This document shows positions 13,279 through 18,644 of a stretch of 20,469 nt of DNA, piece after piece. Source of the stretch: a virus. The number at the start of each line of letters is the position of its first letter. Positions within the stretch are counted from its first letter, which is position 1. The position numbers and the translations under genes were made by a program. Below the pieces are notes generated by a model, which worked only from the letters and a program-made list of their open reading frames with translations, was not told the origin of the DNA and ran no database searches. The DNA lies in IMG/VR virus record IMGVR_UViG_3300034104_000866, positions 1-20,469 of that record. The stretch is one strand, 5' to 3'.

Positions 13279-13505
13279 TCTTCTGATTTAAAGGTTTCGT
13301 TGTAGTATTGTTCTGCCATGTGATTTCTTGAACCACAATGCGCCCATGTTTGTTCGTAATATTCTTTTTGAATAGTTAATTTAATAGCATTAATCATCTG
13401 CTCTTTCTCCATTTGTTTGGCTTTGTCAAACTCACTATACAAAGTCAAATCAATACCATGATTTTGTTTAAGATTATTAACCAACCATTCTATTGCTGTT
13501 TTCAT
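13275..13505 (-). CDS. Small conserved Bacteroidota-phage protein (AKxMEKEQ type)
   Basis: A 76-aa protein, MKTAIEWLVNNLKQNHGIDL, with FDKAKQMEKEQMINAI (26-41) and a C-terminal AEQYYNETFKSEE. I recall this arrangement of EWLV, AKxMEKxQ and QYYNETF in many short early proteins of Flavobacterium-type phages. No function is known to me. It lies in the chain of ATGA-coupled genes. Confidence 0.7.
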   Translation of the reverse strand: MKTAIEWLVNNLKQNHGIDLTLYSEFDKAKQMEKEQMINAIKLTIQKEYYEQTWAHCGSRNHMAEQYYNETFKSEE

Positions 13506-13708
13506 AATTTAATTCTTTTATGTTTTTCAGTTCTTAATATATCACAATAATTTATTCCGTGTTTTTGTGCGTACCTTAAAACGTACTCTTCACAATACTC
13601 CAACACGGATGAACTATAAAGATGTACATTATTAATACTCACTGCATAACTTATATAGGTTCTATCCTTATACGTTTGCTTTATCTCTCTAATCCATCTA
13701 TATTTCAT
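13502..13708 (-). CDS. Small hypothetical protein
   Basis: A 68-aa protein starting MKYRWIREIKQTYKDRTYIS, with alternating strands, then LEYCEEYVLRYAQKHGINYC and a basic end (RTEKHKRIKL). No motif recognised. The start shares ATGA with the 24-codon frame upstream and the stop shares ATGA with the next gene. One AAACACG word (13558-13564) lies inside it. Confidence 0.6.
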   Translation of the reverse strand: MKYRWIREIKQTYKDRTYISYAVSINNVHLYSSSVLEYCEEYVLRYAQKHGINYCDILRTEKHKRIKL

Positions 13709-13779
13709 TTCTCAAATTTATAAACGTGCCAAACAAAATAAATCAGTAACCCAAACTTAATTAAAAAACTTGCTTCCAT
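13705..13779 (-). CDS. Possible 24-residue membrane peptide
   Basis: Frame MEASFLIKFGLLIYFVWHVY plus KFEK, with ATG at 13779 and TGA at 13705-13707. It ends in an ATGA overlap with the next gene, like other members of the cassette, and its start lies 19 nt inside the end of the 58-aa gene. The centre could cross a membrane once. An AAACACG word (13785-13791) lies 5 nt before the ATG. It may equally be a leader frame for coupling, or accidental. Confidence 0.35.
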   Translation of the reverse strand: MEASFLIKFGLLIYFVWHVYKFEK

Positions 13780-13937
13780 GTTTTCGTGTTTTCGTTGTAC
13801 CTTAAATTACGAGCTTTAGCATGACAAACTCGCATATAAAGTTCAATATCCATATACCCAGTGTTTTTCTTCTTTTGGTCTAACCAATAGTCAATAATCT
13901 CAATCAAAGTTGGATTTGCTTTTTTCTTCGTTCTCAT
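13761..13937 (-). CDS. Small basic hypothetical protein
   Basis: A 58-aa frame from ATG at 13937 (MRTKKKANPTLIEIIDYWLD) to TAA at 13761. It has a basic N-terminus, the segment YMDIELYMRVCHAKARNLRY (28-47), and ends TWKQVF. The ATG overlaps the TGA of the upstream gene as ATGA. Probably real, given good coupling and codon use. Unknown function. It could bind nucleic acid through its basic N-terminus. Confidence 0.55.
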   Translation of the reverse strand: MRTKKKANPTLIEIIDYWLDQKKKNTGYMDIELYMRVCHAKARNLRYNENTKTWKQVF

Positions 13938-14080
13938 GGCATTAAAATTAAAAGTGATACCAACATACCAAACGTGCCGAGAAATAGCGTTAAACCGAAC
14001 GTAACAACCCTTAAAAACTCTTTGTGCTCTTCATTCGCTGGAGTAACTTGGTCTAACAAGTCTAAAAAGTAATTTTTCAT
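13934..14080 (-). CDS. Small single-pass membrane protein, first gene after promoter A
   Basis: A 48-aa frame from ATG at 14080 (MKNYFLDLLDQVTPANEEHK) to TGA at 13934-13936. Residues 24-48 are hydrophobic (VVTFGLTLFLGTFGMLVSLL), predicting one transmembrane helix near the C-terminus. It is the first gene downstream of promoter A, with the conserved UTR word ACAATTAAA 19 nt before the start, and overlaps the next gene as ATGA. This position and type would suit an early membrane protein acting on the host. No family recognised. Confidence 0.6.
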   Translation of the reverse strand: MKNYFLDLLDQVTPANEEHKEFLRVVTFGLTLFLGTFGMLVSLLILMP

Positions 14081-14103
14081 AGTTAATTATTTAATTGTTT
14101 TGA

Positions 14104-14129
14104 CAAATATACTTATATTTTTTAATATA
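14104..14129 (-). promoter_or_regulatory. Promoter A (start of the early region)
   Basis: The coding strand shows TATATTAAAAAA (14129-14118), six bases, TATATTTG (14111-14104), then GTCAAAACAATTAAA in the UTR. The box, spacing and UTR match promoters B, C and D. It lies 34 nt after the terminator of the lysis block and starts the tiny-gene cassette. Confidence 0.8.
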
Positions 14130-14162
14130 GGTTACATTTTTTTCAAATATTTTTTATTAAAA

Positions 14163-14191
14163 CTAAAAAACCCCTACCGAAGCAAGGGTTT
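14163..14191 (-). terminator. Rho-independent terminator after the lysis block
   Basis: The coding strand has AAACCCTTGC, a UUCG tetraloop, then GTAGGGGTTT: a 10-bp stem (two G-U/U-G pairs) at 14191-14168, ending in six T. It separates the structural/lysis transcript from promoter A. Confidence 0.85.
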
Positions 14192-14222
14192 CTCATTAAC
14201 AATTAAACTATGAATTATGAAA
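14163..14222 (-). ncRNA. Candidate ~60-nt antisense RNA
   Basis: A consensus promoter (14228-14258) lies just upstream and a strong terminator just downstream, leaving about 60 nt with no credible frame. Its single-stranded part contains TTTAATTGTTAAT, the reverse complement of the UTR word ATTAACAATTAAA found after promoter B; ten of those bases (AACAATTAAA) also occur after A, C and D. It could pair with the leaders of all four modules. Equally it could be an inert 3' UTR. Confidence 0.4.
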
Positions 14223-14227
14223 TCAAT

Positions 14228-14258
14228 GCAAATATACTACTTTAATCGACGTAGCAAA
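14228..14258 (-). promoter_or_regulatory. Candidate promoter at the end of the lysis block
   Basis: -33 TTTG (14258-14255), an 18-nt spacer and -7 TATATTTGC (14236-14228) match the Bacteroidota consensus well. It overlaps the last codons of the 73-aa gene. The only thing downstream before the terminator is a ~60-nt stretch. Confidence 0.5.
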
Positions 14259-14458
14259 ATCTTTTTAACGATATTACCAACGATTTTAAAAAGACCGCCT
14301 TGCGAGTCGACTTTCACCTCTACTTTGTCAGCGGTCTTATCAACAGTTACATCTATGTTTTTACCATCGTAATCCACTTTTAAATCCCCGTCTTTACGCT
14401 CGATCTTCAAATCTACTTTTTCAGTGTCAATGTCTACTTTTAAATTTTTCTTTGCCAT
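14237..14458 (-). CDS. Small protein with beta-rich N-terminus and cationic amphipathic tail
   Basis: A 73-aa protein. Residues 1-50 repeat short KVD/IDV strands (LKVDIDTEKVDLKIERKDGD, then LKVDYDGKNIDVTVDKTADK). Residues 54-73 (GGLFKIVGNIVKKILLRRLK) are strongly basic and can form an amphipathic helix of the kind seen in membrane-active peptides. The start overlaps the endolysin stop as TAATG, so the gene is the last of the lysis block. No spanin pair is visible, so a disruptin-like outer-membrane-disrupting role is a reasonable guess (see findings). Alternatively it is a DNA- or lipid-binding accessory. Confidence 0.65.
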   Translation of the reverse strand: MAKKNLKVDIDTEKVDLKIERKDGDLKVDYDGKNIDVTVDKTADKVEVKVDSQGGLFKIVGNIVKKILLRRLK

Positions 14459-14976
14459 TATGCTTCATTTGTTGTTATTACTCCTTTTGGTTCTAAATGT
14501 ACCTTGCGAACATTAGCTGGTTGCGCTATCTTCCATGCTGTTCTTCGTGCTTGTGTTAGTCTGCTCTTTGCTATTCGTGCTACGTTAACAGAGTTATTTT
14601 GATTGCCACCTAACACGTGATAGTGCGTTTGGTCTTCACCTACATAGATTCCTACGTGACCGCCGCCATTTCTTTTGAATGTAAGAACATCCCCTAACAT
14701 TGGTTCAGAAACACGGTTGCCAAACTTATTCCAGTTCAATGCCCATAACGGACGCTCAACTACTTCAAGTCCTGCAGCTCTGCAACATTCAGCTATAAAC
14801 AAACCGCACCATGGAATTTCATCGTTAGTGTAAATTCTTTCAAGTCCTAAGTTCTTTGCCCAACCTAATATAATTGGATTGTGTTCTTTACCTACAAATT
14901 CTTTTACTCCAAGTTGTTTAACAGCTTGAACTAAAATTCTCGGTGATTTTTCTTCTTTTAGCCAATCGTAACTCAT
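14458..14976 (-). CDS. Endolysin-like NlpC/P60-CHAP-type peptidase (TIGR02594-like)
   Basis: A 172-aa protein with a Cys/His/Asn catalytic arrangement: IPWCGLFIAECCRAAG (54-69, nucleophile C57), NGGGHVGIYVGED (103-115, H107) and VLGGNQNNSVNVARI (121-135, N125). LGDVLTFKR between them also fits the TIGR02594 family of phage-encoded cell-wall amidases/endopeptidases. It should cut peptidoglycan cross-links or stem peptides at the end of infection. There is no signal peptide, so export must depend on the neighbouring holin-like protein (ATGA overlap 14973-14976). The C-terminal 25 residues look like a short variable tail. Confidence 0.85.
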   Translation of the reverse strand: MSYDWLKEEKSPRILVQAVKQLGVKEFVGKEHNPIILGWAKNLGLERIYTNDEIPWCGLFIAECCRAAGLEVVERPLWALNWNKFGNRVSEPMLGDVLTFKRNGGGHVGIYVGEDQTHYHVLGGNQNNSVNVARIAKSRLTQARRTAWKIAQPANVRKVHLEPKGVITTNEA

Positions 14977-15191
14977 GCCGTTTCGTTTATTTCGTCTTCG
15001 GGTTTAATAGCAAAATACGAATGAGATTCAATGCTTCTTTCAAATGCTGTTGCTAATTGCTTACCATAACATTCATAAAGCTTAATTTTTAATTCTTGTA
15101 CTTCGCTGTGTGTGTACCATAACCACATTGCAAGTACTCCAGTTGCTCCTTGCTTTTTAATAATTTCTAAAAGTTTGGTTATATCAATCAT
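14973..15191 (-). CDS. Putative holin-like protein
   Basis: A 72-aa protein, MIDITKLLEIIKKQGATGVL, with one hydrophobic stretch (GATGVLAMWLWY, 15-26) followed by a helical charged region (SEVQELKIKLYECYG) and an acidic end. The single hydrophobic helix followed by an amphipathic helix resembles BhlA/XhlA-type phage lysis proteins. Immediate position before the endolysin (4-nt overlap) supports a holin or lysis-helper role. The hydrophobic segment is short, so confidence is limited. Confidence 0.6.
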   Translation of the reverse strand: MIDITKLLEIIKKQGATGVLAMWLWYTHSEVQELKIKLYECYGKQLATAFERSIESHSYFAIKPEDEINETA

Positions 15192-15196
15192 TGTAT

Positions 15197-15457
15197 TTAA
15201 TTTTCTATTGGTGGGAATGGTGGTGTTGGTTTTGGTTCGTATGGTATCAAGTCAAGGTCTTTAACCCAAAGAAAGTCAGGATTAACGCATTGCTCCATTT
15301 CCTCTACTGATATTACCCACTGGTCTGTAAGGTTCAAAATTGGATTAAAAAAACTGTCTGGTGCATACCATTGTCCGACTAATTCGTCTTTTTGTACCTC
15401 TGTAAGTAACCCTACATAGGTTAACTTTTGTTCTGTTGTTAAATCTGTTAGTTTCAT
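15197..15457 (-). CDS. Small acidic protein with Pro-rich C-terminus
   Basis: An 86-aa protein starting MKLTDLTTEQKLTYVGLLTE, with FNPILNLTDQWVISVEEMEQ in the middle and a Pro-rich end (PYEPKPTPPFPPIEN). It lies between the duplicated tail protein (ATGA overlap 15454-15457) and the holin-like gene. Short acidic proteins at this place in phages can be tail-fibre assembly factors, but no motif proves it here. Confidence 0.55.
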   Translation of the reverse strand: MKLTDLTTEQKLTYVGLLTEVQKDELVGQWYAPDSFFNPILNLTDQWVISVEEMEQCVNPDFLWVKDLDLIPYEPKPTPPFPPIEN

Positions 15458-17100
15458 ATATTTCTATTTAATGATGTTTGGAATGTGGTTACGCGAGAAT
15501 TTAGGTTAGCTGCTTCTGTGTCAGTTAAGCCGTCACCGATTGATGCAAAAGAATATTGTCTATTAGACCAGTTTTGCATTAAGCCATCATTATTTAACGC
15601 ACCTATTGGCATTATCTTTAATGATAATCTTGAACTTGTTTGAGCTGTATCAATTACTTTACTTCCGTTTTTATAACCTGTTGTATTTGTAGCAGAATTT
15701 CTATTGGCTATAAATAAACCCCTTGAATCTGTATTTGCTACATTTGGATATGTCTGTAATCCGTAATTAGCATAGAATTTATTATCAGTCCATCTTGAAA
15801 TCACTGAGTTTTCAGCAACACCAACAGATGCTGTAACACACCCCATGTCATAACCACCATTTAAATTACTTCTTGAATATATTGATAAATGACCGCTTGA
15901 AATATTTAATGTATTATCTGCAATTAAATAAGTATTTGCCCATCCGTTAGAACCATTTGGAGTATAACCATTATTATCCCAACTACCACCACCATGAAAA
16001 GTCAATCTAAATGCAGCATCTAAATCTCGAGGGTCTTTTAAGTTCCATTTCATTGATGTCGCCGTTCCACCTACAAATGGATAAACCGCCTTCATTTTAG
16101 TCCACAAATTATCAGCTTTTAATCCTATTACTAAGTTGTTTATTGCATTAGCTTCTACTTGGTCTTGTATATCAGCAGCCGTTACAAAAGCCTGTGCATC
16201 TGCATCACTTACTGTTTGAGTTCCTATTGAGCGTCCTAAGGTAGTTTGAAATGCTTGAACTGCTGTATAAAAGTTAGCTGCTTCGGTATCTGTTAAACCG
16301 TCACCTATTGAAGCAAAAGCATATTGTCTATTAGTCCAAAGTGTGTCGTAGTTTCTTTTACCGATATGATATGTAGTATTAGGTTTTGTTGCTCCAGCCG
16401 CACCCATTGAACTTCCTAAAACAGTACTTCCGTTTTTTATTAATTTAAAAGCATTTGAAGCTGTTCTTGTATTAACATAAAAGCCTGTTGAATTAGAGTT
16501 CGTGTGACTAAAATTAGCTGCCATATTCCAATTGTATGATGTTGCAGCGTAATTTAATTCAAGGTCAACTAAAACAGAACCAAAACCTCCTCCCATATCA
16601 ATGCCACCTACATTATTAGTTCTTGAGTATATTGAAATATGGTTACTATTTATATCACTTAAATTAGTTGAAGGATTATAATAGGTTTCAGCAAAAGCAT
16701 TAACTCCATTTGTTTGATACCCATTTACTGAATGCGTACCTCCTCCACTAAACACCAATCTAAATGCTGCATTTGTGTCTAAAGGATTTTTTAAATTAAA
16801 CTTGTGCGTTGAAGCCGTCCCACCAACAAATGGATACAAAGCTGAAAATTTAGTCCAAATAGAATAACCTTTTAAGTCAAGTACTAACTGATTAATAGCA
16901 CTTTGTTGAGTAGGGTCTGTAATTGAAGCCGCTGTGATGAATGCTTGTGCATCAGGGTCTGTTGTAACACCTACAATATCCGTTAAACCCGCCCAACTAT
17001 CAGCGTGAATGTCACCCCAACCAATAGCGTTGTTTGCACCTTGCCCCCAACCTATTGAGTTGTTTGCTGCTCCGTCACCCCAACCGTTACTATTTGCCAT
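15454..17100 (-). CDS. Tail/adhesin protein with two diverged copies of one module
   Basis: A 548-aa protein. Residues 1-34 contain a GWGxG/IGWG repeat (NGWGDGAANNSIGWGQGANN), a motif of Bacteroidota phage tail proteins. The rest is two similar units: 48-292 and 299-548. Each begins DADAQAF-like, has YPFVGGTA and ISIYSRxN/LSIYSRSN, and ends NRQYxFASIGDGLTDTEAAN. The units look beta-rich and lectin-like (jelly-roll type), consistent with a receptor-binding adhesin. DNA between units at 16207-16224 is a short linker. It follows the DUF1566 fibre and precedes the small acidic protein. ATG at 17100, with AAAACACGAA 21 nt upstream. Confidence 0.8.
   Translation of the reverse strand: MANSNGWGDGAANNSIGWGQGANNAIGWGDIHADSWAGLTDIVGVTTDPDAQAFITAASITDPTQQSAINQLVLDLKGYSIWTKFSALYPFVGGTASTHKFNLKNPLDTNAAFRLVFSGGGTHSVNGYQTNGVNAFAETYYNPSTNLSDINSNHISIYSRTNNVGGIDMGGGFGSVLVDLELNYAATSYNWNMAANFSHTNSNSTGFYVNTRTASNAFKLIKNGSTVLGSSMGAAGATKPNTTYHIGKRNYDTLWTNRQYAFASIGDGLTDTEAANFYTAVQAFQTTLGRSIGTQTVSDADAQAFVTAADIQDQVEANAINNLVIGLKADNLWTKMKAVYPFVGGTATSMKWNLKDPRDLDAAFRLTFHGGGSWDNNGYTPNGSNGWANTYLIADNTLNISSGHLSIYSRSNLNGGYDMGCVTASVGVAENSVISRWTDNKFYANYGLQTYPNVANTDSRGLFIANRNSATNTTGYKNGSKVIDTAQTSSRLSLKIMPIGALNNDGLMQNWSNRQYSFASIGDGLTDTEAANLNSRVTTFQTSLNRNI
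15457..16206 (-). repeat. Second copy of the duplicated tail module
   Basis: Protein residues 299-548. Shares YPFVGGTA, the AAFRLxF-GGG segment, LSIYSRSN and the NRQYSFASIGDGLTDTEA end with the first copy. The corresponding DNA is alike but clearly diverged by eye, pointing to an older duplication. Confidence 0.75.
16225..16959 (-). repeat. First copy of the duplicated tail module
   Basis: Protein residues 48-292. Aligns over nearly the whole length with residues 299-548. The central parts (about 165-245 versus 415-500) differ most and may form the variable receptor-contact surface. Confidence 0.75.
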
Positions 17101-17131
17101 ATTTATTTAACTTATTGATTCGTGTTTTGTC

Positions 17132-18082
17132 CTATATGCTAAATTTTCTTACTGCGCGAACATAACCAAATCCAAATGACTTTGATTGGTTAATTGATTG
17201 CCAATTTACATAATACCATGCCTCATTGCTTGAAAGCTCGGTGCTTGACCAATAAGCAGTGACAACTAATTGAGTTCCTGAAATTGAATTCAATGTCTTG
17301 TTTACATTAAACATATTATTATATAATAAACTTAATTCACTTATTGCAGGTAAATACCAATCTGATTTACTATTGTTTGTTGAATCTAAACATAATTTAG
17401 CCGCTCCACTTGTAAATCCTGATTGCCCAACTATTGCATTTGAATTACTTAAACCATCCCAAGTACTTTGAGCTGTTGCGCCTATTGCAGTTCCAGTTAT
17501 ATTACTCCATGCTGAACTTGTACTTAAATCAGTTGTGTCAACAACTAAATAATATTGAACACCATTATCAATATATCTATGAAAAACAACTCCACCCTCA
17601 GAAGATACATATTGTCCTATTTCATAAGTATAACCAGTTCTTGCAGTCCAGCTTAATGTACCACTTCCATTTGTTTGTAATACTTGTCCACTTGTTCCAT
17701 CTGCTGTTGGCAATGTATAGGTAGTGTTGCCAGTTAAATTATTAGCAGCTTTTAAACCTACATAATTAGTGCCGTTATCTGACAATTCCATAAACCTTAA
17801 AGGAGCTGCATTTGAACCACTTGAATCGCCAATTAAAACCGCACCAGTTCCGTTAGGTCTTATTTGAATATTTCCATTAGAAGCGCTTGTAATAGTATGT
17901 CCGTTTACATCTAAGTTACCACCTAATTGAGGCGAAGTATCTAAACTTACCTCGTTAATTTCAGCTCCAGTTACATACTTAGTATCGTAAGTTGATCCGT
18001 TATAATCTGCTATTGGAATCCTATCTGTGCTTTCAACCTTTGCCGCTTTCGCTGTTAGTTGACTTATCTTTACGTCCGCCAT
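17132..18082 (-). CDS. Tail fibre with C-terminal DUF1566/Lcl lectin-like domain
   Basis: A 316-aa protein. Residues 1-45 (MADVKISQLTAKAAKVESTD, RIPIADYNGS) are a fibre-attachment-type N-terminus. Residues 46-150 contain fibre repeats such as PQLGGNLDVNG and TYTLPTADGTSGQVLQTNGS. Residues 150-316 are a DUF1566/Lcl-type domain ending DWYLPAISELSLLYNN, AYWSSTELSSNEAWYYVN and YVRAVRKFSI. This C-type-lectin-like fold occurs in many targets of diversity-generating retroelements, where the last ~40 residues vary. No reverse transcriptase or template repeat is visible in this window, so variation is only possible, not shown. It should bind the host surface. ATG at 18082. Confidence 0.8.
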   Translation of the reverse strand: MADVKISQLTAKAAKVESTDRIPIADYNGSTYDTKYVTGAEINEVSLDTSPQLGGNLDVNGHTITSASNGNIQIRPNGTGAVLIGDSSGSNAAPLRFMELSDNGTNYVGLKAANNLTGNTTYTLPTADGTSGQVLQTNGSGTLSWTARTGYTYEIGQYVSSEGGVVFHRYIDNGVQYYLVVDTTDLSTSSAWSNITGTAIGATAQSTWDGLSNSNAIVGQSGFTSGAAKLCLDSTNNSKSDWYLPAISELSLLYNNMFNVNKTLNSISGTQLVVTAYWSSTELSSNEAWYYVNWQSINQSKSFGFGYVRAVRKFSI

Positions 18083-18142
18083 TTATTTTGTTTAAATAAA
18101 TTTGTAATTTTTTAATGTTTTCAGCCTTAGGCTTGTATTTCT

Positions 18143-18643
18143 TTAAATGAACCATCCAAAATAATTGTTTTGTGTGTCCGGGTACATATCCCCATTTGAA
18201 TTTAAGTTGTATTCAGGAAATAAGTCTTGGTTAAAACTCATGTAATCAATAAACCTTTCAGTGTAGTGTTGAGCTATTGAACGCTCTTTTTCTATTAAAA
18301 AATCTATTTCGTCTTTTTCTACGTTTGTAGCGTTCTCCGAATTGTGTTTAAATACGCCTTTATTAGCGATTGTATAAGCCGCAAAGGGTAAGTATTCAAC
18401 CATCGCCCAATGTATCAGCATAGGCTTTATATAAGTCGTTACAAGCGTTAAATAATTACCACCTAAATCATCGTTTACAATATCATCTTTTATTTTGTCT
18501 AATAATTTAGTGCCTAAGTATGTTTGAATGTGAATATCTTGAGCTACTTTAATCCATTGAATAAAGTTATCCGTGTCTACGTTGCCATTCATGGCTGTAA
18601 ACTTCACGATGTCATCTCTTGTTATAAGTAATGCCTCTGCCAT
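18143..18643 (-). CDS. Head-tail adaptor-like protein
   Basis: 166 aa when started at ATG 18643 (MAEALLITRDDIVKF), which lies 1 nt after the portal stop. The frame is open to an ATG at 18679, but that extension overlaps portal by 35 nt and adds unlike sequence. The product is helical: VDTDNFIQWIKVAQDIHIQT, then YLTLVTTYIKPMLIHWAMVE, and IDFLIEKERSIAQHYTERFI. Helical proteins of this kind directly after portal are typical gp6-like/DUF6712 connectors that join the portal to the tail. No catalytic residues. The C-terminus is tyrosine/asparagine-rich. Confidence 0.65.
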   Translation of the reverse strand: MAEALLITRDDIVKFTAMNGNVDTDNFIQWIKVAQDIHIQTYLGTKLLDKIKDDIVNDDLGGNYLTLVTTYIKPMLIHWAMVEYLPFAAYTIANKGVFKHNSENATNVEKDEIDFLIEKERSIAQHYTERFIDYMSFNQDLFPEYNLNSNGDMYPDTQNNYFGWFI

Positions 18644-18644
18644 C

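Larger units (their letters stand above)
4028..13791 (-). repeat. Strand-biased AAACACG word (22 copies in this span)
   Basis: On the coding strand AAACACG, mostly extended to AAACACGAA or AAACACGGA, occurs at 4028, 4085, 4980, 5459, 5669, 5957, 6656, 7087, 8582, 9559, 9813, 9878, 10305, 10813, 10953, 11105, 11265, 11603, 11753, 12650, 13558 and 13785 (leftmost base). Two more lie at 141 and 17121. In the opposite orientation I found it only at 5158, 8015, 10440 and 14709. Counts are by eye. Confidence 0.6.
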
